DNA of 8,715 nucleotides, from assembly GCA_029067025.1 (NCBI GenBank), contig JAIEFH010000312.1, forward strand, positions 1 through 8,715. The letters run 5' to 3'. The notes beneath the pieces are model-generated. The model worked only from the letters and a program-made list of their open reading frames with translations. It ran no database searches and was not told the origin of the DNA. This document shows positions 6,226 to 8,715 of the stretch, one piece after another. Within the stretch, counting starts at the first letter, position 1. Each line of letters begins with the position of its first letter. Position numbers and translations under genes: made by a program. Origin of the DNA: Oscillospiraceae bacterium. Lineage in GTDB: Bacteria; Bacillota; Clostridia; Oscillospirales; Oscillospiraceae.

Positions 6226-6829
6226 ACCCTTTTACCATTTTTTTCAGCGCCTGCTTGATGACACTCTCCAGGGACAGCGCATCCAGATCGATCCCCTTCA
6301 GCGCCACCGCGATCTCGCTCTGGCTGTAGCCAAGTACGGCCAGGGCTGCAGAGGCCTCGCTGGCCTTGTTCTCCGGAATGATGGTGACGCCTCCGGCAAA
6401 CACCTCTCCCCCGCCCGTGGTCAACTGGCCCTTAGCCAGCTTGTCCTTCAGCTCCAGGATGATCCGCTGAGCGATCTTCTTGCCGATGCCGGGGGCGGAG
6501 GTCAGCGCTTTCTCGTTGCCGGAGACGATAGCCATGGCCAGTCCCTCCGGGCTGTTTGAGGATAAGATAGCCAGAGCCGCTTTGGGCCCTACCCCGGACA
6601 CTCCGATGAGCATCCGGAAACAGCCCAGCTCACTCTCACTGGCAAAGCCGTAAAGCTCAAAAATCTCCTCGCGCACATACAAATGACTGTAAAGTTTAGC
6701 GGCTTTACCCACATTGAGAGAGGCAATGGTATGGTTGGTAGTGCGGCAGGCATAGCCCACCCCGCCGCAGTCGATGACCGCCAGGTAGGGTTCAATGTGA
6801 GCAACCGTTCCGTTCAAATAGTAAAACAC
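6224..6829 (-). CDS. ruvA: Holliday junction DNA helicase subunit RuvA
   Basis: A 201-residue RuvA (family about 190-205). RuvA tetramers bind the four-way junction and recruit RuvB. The N-terminal OB-fold domain begins FYYLNGTVA and includes the family motif CGGVGY (21-26). Two helix-hairpin-helix motifs follow: LIGVSGVGPKAALAIL (74-89) and LTSAPGIGKKIAQRI (109-123). A flexible Gly/Thr-rich linker lies near 136-152, and the RuvB-binding domain III spans about 155-200. I place the start at GTG 6829: GGAGAG (6836-6841) lies 6 bases upstream, and the protein then begins where RuvA proteins normally do. A longer reading from an ATG at 6919 would add 30 unrelated residues lying inside the end of ruvC and is rejected. 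It is 16 bases downstream of ruvC and 12 upstream of ruvB. Confidence 0.95.
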   Translation of the reverse strand: MFYYLNGTVAHIEPYLAVIDCGGVGYACRTTNHTIASLNVGKAAKLYSHLYVREEIFELYGFASESELGCFRMLIGVSGVGPKAALAILSSNSPEGLAMAIVSGNEKALTSAPGIGKKIAQRIILELKDKLAKGQLTTGGGEVFAGGVTIIPENKASEASAALAVLGYSQSEIAVALKGIDLDALSLESVIKQALKKMVKG

Positions 6830-6835
6830 AATGAT

Positions 6836-6841
6836 CTCTCC
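6836..6841 (-). promoter_or_regulatory. Shine-Dalgarno that decides the ruvA GTG start
   Basis: GGAGAG on the minus strand lies in the ruvC-ruvA gap, 4 bases after the ruvC stop and 6 bases before GTG 6829. It identifies the GTG rather than the ATG at 6919 as the start. Confidence 0.8.
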
Positions 6842-6845
6842 AAAT

Positions 6846-7337
6846 TCAACGTATATTTTGCAGCAGCGAGGTGGCGGAACGGGCATGGCACAGGGCGATG
6901 GCCACCGCGTCGGCGGCATCGTCCGGCTTGGGGACGGCGTTCAGCTTCAAAAGCCGCTTGGTCATGTCCATCACCTGCCGCTTTTCCGCCTTGCCGTAGC
7001 CCACCACCGCCTGCTTCACCTGAGAGGGGTTATACTCGCAGACGGGCAGGCCCAGCTTCTCCGCCGTCATGAGGATGACCCCCCGAGCCTGGGCCACGCC
7101 GATGCCGGTTGTGACATTGTGATTAAAGAAGAGCTCCTCAATGGCCATTACGTCCGGGTGAAATCTCCCGATAAGCTCCTCCAGATCGGTGGCAATCCGC
7201 CACAGCCGGGCGGGCAGCCGAACCCCTGCTGGGGTGTTGATGGCGCCGCAGGCCACCATGCGGTATTTTCCCTGAGCAGCTTCCACCAAACCAAAGCCCA
7301 CAATGGCGTAGCCTGGGTCAATTCCAAGGATTAGCAA
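6846..7337 (-). CDS. ruvC: Holliday junction resolvase RuvC
   Basis: A 163-residue RuvC endonuclease (family about 160-180) that cuts symmetric strands of Holliday junctions as a Mg2+-dependent dimer. The RNase H-like fold is marked by LGIDPG (4-9, with catalytic Asp7), AIEELFF (65-71, with Glu67) and PDDAADAVAIALCH (138-151). In the last motif Asp140 and Asp143 take the final acidic positions; E. coli has His138 and Asp141 there, and Asp at the first position is common in Firmicutes. I choose TTG 7337: AGGAGGG (7345-7351) is 7 bases upstream and the protein then begins MLILGIDPG, the canonical N-terminus. A GTG two codons earlier is only 1 base from the site. An ATG at 7370 lies within the predicted -10 element. 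First gene of ruvC-ruvA-ruvB. Confidence 0.96.
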   Translation of the reverse strand: MLILGIDPGYAIVGFGLVEAAQGKYRMVACGAINTPAGVRLPARLWRIATDLEELIGRFHPDVMAIEELFFNHNVTTGIGVAQARGVILMTAEKLGLPVCEYNPSQVKQAVVGYGKAEKRQVMDMTKRLLKLNAVPKPDDAADAVAIALCHARSATSLLQNIR

Positions 7338-7344
7338 CGGCACA

Positions 7345-7351
7345 CCCTCCT
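7345..7351 (-). promoter_or_regulatory. Shine-Dalgarno that decides the ruvC TTG start
   Basis: AGGAGGG on the minus strand, near-perfect anti-16S complementarity, 7 bases from TTG 7337. It would be inside the coding region if an upstream ATG were used, which argues for the short RuvC. Confidence 0.85.
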
Positions 7352-7368
7352 GACATGATTCCGTTACC

Positions 7369-7397
7369 ATGATACCACAGATTGCGGGTAAAGACAA
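7369..7397 (-). promoter_or_regulatory. Promoter of ruvC-ruvA-ruvB
   Basis: On the minus strand, -35 TTGTCT (7392-7397), a 17-base spacer, and -10 TATCAT (7369-7374) preceded by TGG, an extended -10. The start would be near 7362, leaving a leader of about 25 bases with the ruvC Shine-Dalgarno. No LexA-type dyad (GAAC-N4-GTTC) is visible at it. Confidence 0.7.
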
Positions 7398-7399
7398 GC

Positions 7400-7430
7400 A
7401 AAAACGGCGGATGATGCTGTCATCCGCCGT
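7400..7430 (-). terminator. Rho-independent terminator after xerD
   Basis: A perfect 11-bp stem ACGGCGGATGA (7404-7414 with 7420-7430) and a 5-base loop. It is followed on the minus strand by a T-run (plus-strand A-run at 7400-7404). It begins 13 bases after the xerD stop and ends 2 bases before the -35 of the ruvC promoter. Confidence 0.9.
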
Positions 7431-7443
7431 GATCGTTTGCGGT

Positions 7444-8322
7444 TCAGGCCCGAGGATGGGCCCGGGCATAGACGTCCCGAAGCTTTTGGTTCACTACCTG
7501 GGCATAAATCTGGGTGGCGGAGATGTCCGCGTGGCCCAGCATCTCCTGAATGGACTTCAAATCCGCTCCGTTTTCCAGCAGATGGGCGGCAAAGGAGTGG
7601 CGCAGGGTGTGCGGGGTAATATCTTTGTGGATGCCCGCCTTATCCTGGTAGCATTTGACGATCTTCCAGAACCCCTGCCGGCTCATACGCTCCCCATTCA
7701 TATTGACGAACAGGGCGGTTTCCTCCGGGTTCTCCAGCAGCTGCGGCCGTACGTCATTGACGTAGGTGGCCACAGCCCGCACCGCCCCCTTGTAGAGAGG
7801 CACCACCCGCTCCTTGCTCTTGCCCCGGCAGCGCAGAAAACTGGCGGACAAGTTTAAGTCTTGAACATCCAGGGAAATGAGCTCAGATACCCGAATCCCA
7901 GTGGCATAGAGCAGCTCCAGCATAGCTTTGTCCCGGCAGCCTTTGGCGTCGGAGGAATCGGGCTGCTCCAGAAACAGATCCACCTCGTGGTTGGAGAGGA
8001 TAGCGGGCAGCTTACGCTCCACCCGGCTGGGGGTAAAACCCTTTGCGGGATTGATCCGCACCGCCTTGATGGACATCATGTACATATAGAAGGACTTCAG
8101 CGCTGCCACGGATCGAACTACGGTGGCATTGGACTTGCCCTTTTTCTCCAGGTGTTGGGCGTAGCGCTTTACATCATCTTGATTGATTTGAGTGAGGGTC
8201 AGCCCCTCCTCCTCCACCCACTGGCCGAACTGGCGCACGTCTCGCAGATAGGAGCTGAGCGTATTGGTAGCGGCCCGTTTTTCCTGGGCCAGCCAAATCT
8301 CATAACCAGAGATACAGTCCAA
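7444..8322 (-). CDS. xerD: Tyrosine recombinase XerD (XerC/D family)
   Basis: A 292-residue site-specific tyrosine recombinase. XerC/XerD pairs act at the dif site near the replication terminus to resolve chromosome dimers. The N-terminal SAM-like core-binding domain spans about 1-90, with the catalytic domain behind it. All catalytic residues are present: Arg144 (ATGIRVSEL), Lys168 (RCRGKSKER), His238 and Arg241 (HTLRHSFAAHLL), His264 (LGHADI) and nucleophile Tyr273 (TQIYAQV). The length and the RQGFWKIVK segment favour XerD over XerC, and the upstream SpoIIM-like gene also fits the known spoIIM-xerD arrangement. The start is TTG 8322: an in-frame stop lies just upstream and AAAGGAG (8333-8339) is 10 bases away. 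It starts 18 bases after the preceding stop and ends at a strong terminator. No integrase cargo or att repeats are visible, so a housekeeping role is more likely than a phage one. Confidence 0.92.
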   Translation of the reverse strand: MDCISGYEIWLAQEKRAATNTLSSYLRDVRQFGQWVEEEGLTLTQINQDDVKRYAQHLEKKGKSNATVVRSVAALKSFYMYMMSIKAVRINPAKGFTPSRVERKLPAILSNHEVDLFLEQPDSSDAKGCRDKAMLELLYATGIRVSELISLDVQDLNLSASFLRCRGKSKERVVPLYKGAVRAVATYVNDVRPQLLENPEETALFVNMNGERMSRQGFWKIVKCYQDKAGIHKDITPHTLRHSFAAHLLENGADLKSIQEMLGHADISATQIYAQVVNQKLRDVYARAHPRA

Positions 8323-8332
8323 TTTTACTCAA

Positions 8333-8339
8333 CTCCTTT
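8333..8339 (-). promoter_or_regulatory. Shine-Dalgarno of xerD (TTG start)
   Basis: AAAGGAG on the minus strand, in the 18-base gap after the SpoIIM-like stop and 10 bases before TTG 8322. It supports a TTG start and coupling with the upstream gene. Confidence 0.75.
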
Positions 8340-8340
8340 C

Positions 8341-8715
8341 TCATGAAACAAACAGGCGGGCACATACCGCCGTCAGCAGCGCGGGCATCAGCGTCTGCTG
8401 CAGCGCCACAGCCAGCACCAGCAGGCCCGCGCACGGGGTCAGCGCCTGGACGCGCTGGCTCCAGGCCGGGGCCCGTTCGCCGGACAGCCGCCCCAGCGAT
8501 TGGCGGAAAGCATCCGCCGCAACAACAAACAAAACCGGCACGCCGATCAAGGCTGTCACACCAAAAGAGGCCAGCGACGCCGCCATACCGGGCAGGCCAA
8601 ACAGCCGGGCAAAGCTGGCGGCGGAGAAAGCCAGCAGGAACCCCCGCGCTCCCAACAAAATTGGGATACCCACCGCGCCTGCGGCGGTGCCGCCGAGGAG
8701 GAAGGCCGCCAGCGG
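8341..8715 (-). CDS. spoIIM: SpoIIM-like polytopic membrane protein, C-terminal part (partial)
   Basis: The frame is open from the right edge of the window to TGA at 8341-8343, giving 124 residues; the N-terminus is outside the window. An internal GTG at 8673 is not the start, since coding continues beyond it. The sequence is mostly hydrophobic, with membrane segments at about residues 1-22, 24-36, 44-70 and 93-112, a basic/polar loop (RQSLGRLSGERAPAWSQR) between the last two, and a short C-terminus. The pattern G....G.PILLGARGFLLAFSAASF followed by a Gly/Pro-containing segment resembles the C-terminal half of SpoIIM, part of the DMP engulfment machinery with SpoIID and SpoIIP in the sporulating mother cell. 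Position directly upstream of xerD supports this, as spoIIM-xerD neighbours occur in Bacillus and clostridia. Similarity is at the pattern level, and another small membrane protein family is possible. Confidence 0.55.
   Translation of the reverse strand, partial: PLAAFLLGGTAAGAVGIPILLGARGFLLAFSAASFARLFGLPGMAASLASFGVTALIGVPVLFVVAADAFRQSLGRLSGERAPAWSQRVQALTPCAGLLVLAVALQQTLMPALLTAVCARLFVS

Noticed and set aside
5837..6559. A 240-codon plus-strand frame opposite ruvB and ruvA
   Set aside because: It lies antisense to two well-supported genes with complete family motifs and spans their junction. It shows no recognisable domain.
6830..6919. A 30-residue N-terminal extension of RuvA starting at an ATG
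   Set aside because: It lies inside the end of ruvC, is Pro/Cys-rich unlike RuvA, and the GGAGAG site points to GTG 6829.
7338..7469. A longer RuvC from an upstream ATG
   Set aside because: The extension would cover the ruvC promoter, the Shine-Dalgarno and the xerD terminator. The RuvC family begins just before the LGIDPG motif.
7444..8322. xerD as the integrase of a prophage or integrative element
   Set aside because: Neighbours are housekeeping or sporulation genes, there are no att-like direct repeats, tRNA or cargo genes, and the length and motifs fit chromosomal XerD.
7369..8346. Two consecutive plus-strand open frames opposite xerD
   Set aside because: They are antisense shadows of a complete tyrosine recombinase and have no family resemblance or ribosome site.

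Overview
The window carries ordinary chromosomal housekeeping and sporulation genes from what looks like a spore-forming, moderately GC-rich anaerobic Firmicute. The likeliest placement is the Oscillospirales (the Flavonifractor / Lawsonibacter / Oscillibacter neighbourhood). This is inferred from a SigH-type sigma factor, a SpoIIM-like gene upstream of xerD, a PPi-dependent phosphofructokinase next to a class II aldolase, and a zinc-ribbon protein type common in that group. I see no mobile element, CRISPR array, rRNA, tRNA or defence system.

Layout. On the plus strand (1-1391) lie the end of a class II fructose-bisphosphate aldolase gene and a complete PPi-type 6-phosphofructokinase gene. 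They run into a perfect 17-bp bidirectional terminator (1402-1438). Everything after that is on the minus strand. Read in the direction of transcription, from the right edge, it is: (a) a partial SpoIIM-like membrane protein and xerD, closed by a terminator (7400-7430); (b) ruvC-ruvA-ruvB from a promoter at 7369-7397; (c) sigH from its own promoter (5018-5046), then a small two-zinc-site protein, closed by a terminator (4022-4052); (d) purB and ATP-type pfkA from a promoter at 3960-3988, ending at the shared bidirectional terminator.

How the genes work together. The aldolase and the two phosphofructokinases form the upper-glycolysis module: one kinase carries the pyrophosphate signature and the other the ATP signature, encoded tail to tail. 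RuvC, RuvA and RuvB form the Holliday-junction branch-migration and resolution machine, and XerD resolves chromosome dimers, so the right half is about DNA recombination and segregation. SigH and the SpoIIM-like protein belong to sporulation. PurB acts in purine synthesis.

Four adjacent genes (xerD, ruvC, ruvA, ruvB) are best read with TTG or GTG starts, each chosen from Shine-Dalgarno spacing and the family N-terminus. No stretch longer than 300 bases lacks a gene; the longest gaps are 3918-4067 and 5003-5149, both of which hold promoters. I did not find a convincing previously undescribed system. The points most worth following are the paired PPi/ATP phosphofructokinases, the unusual placement and short leader of sigH, and the uncharacterised zinc protein behind it.
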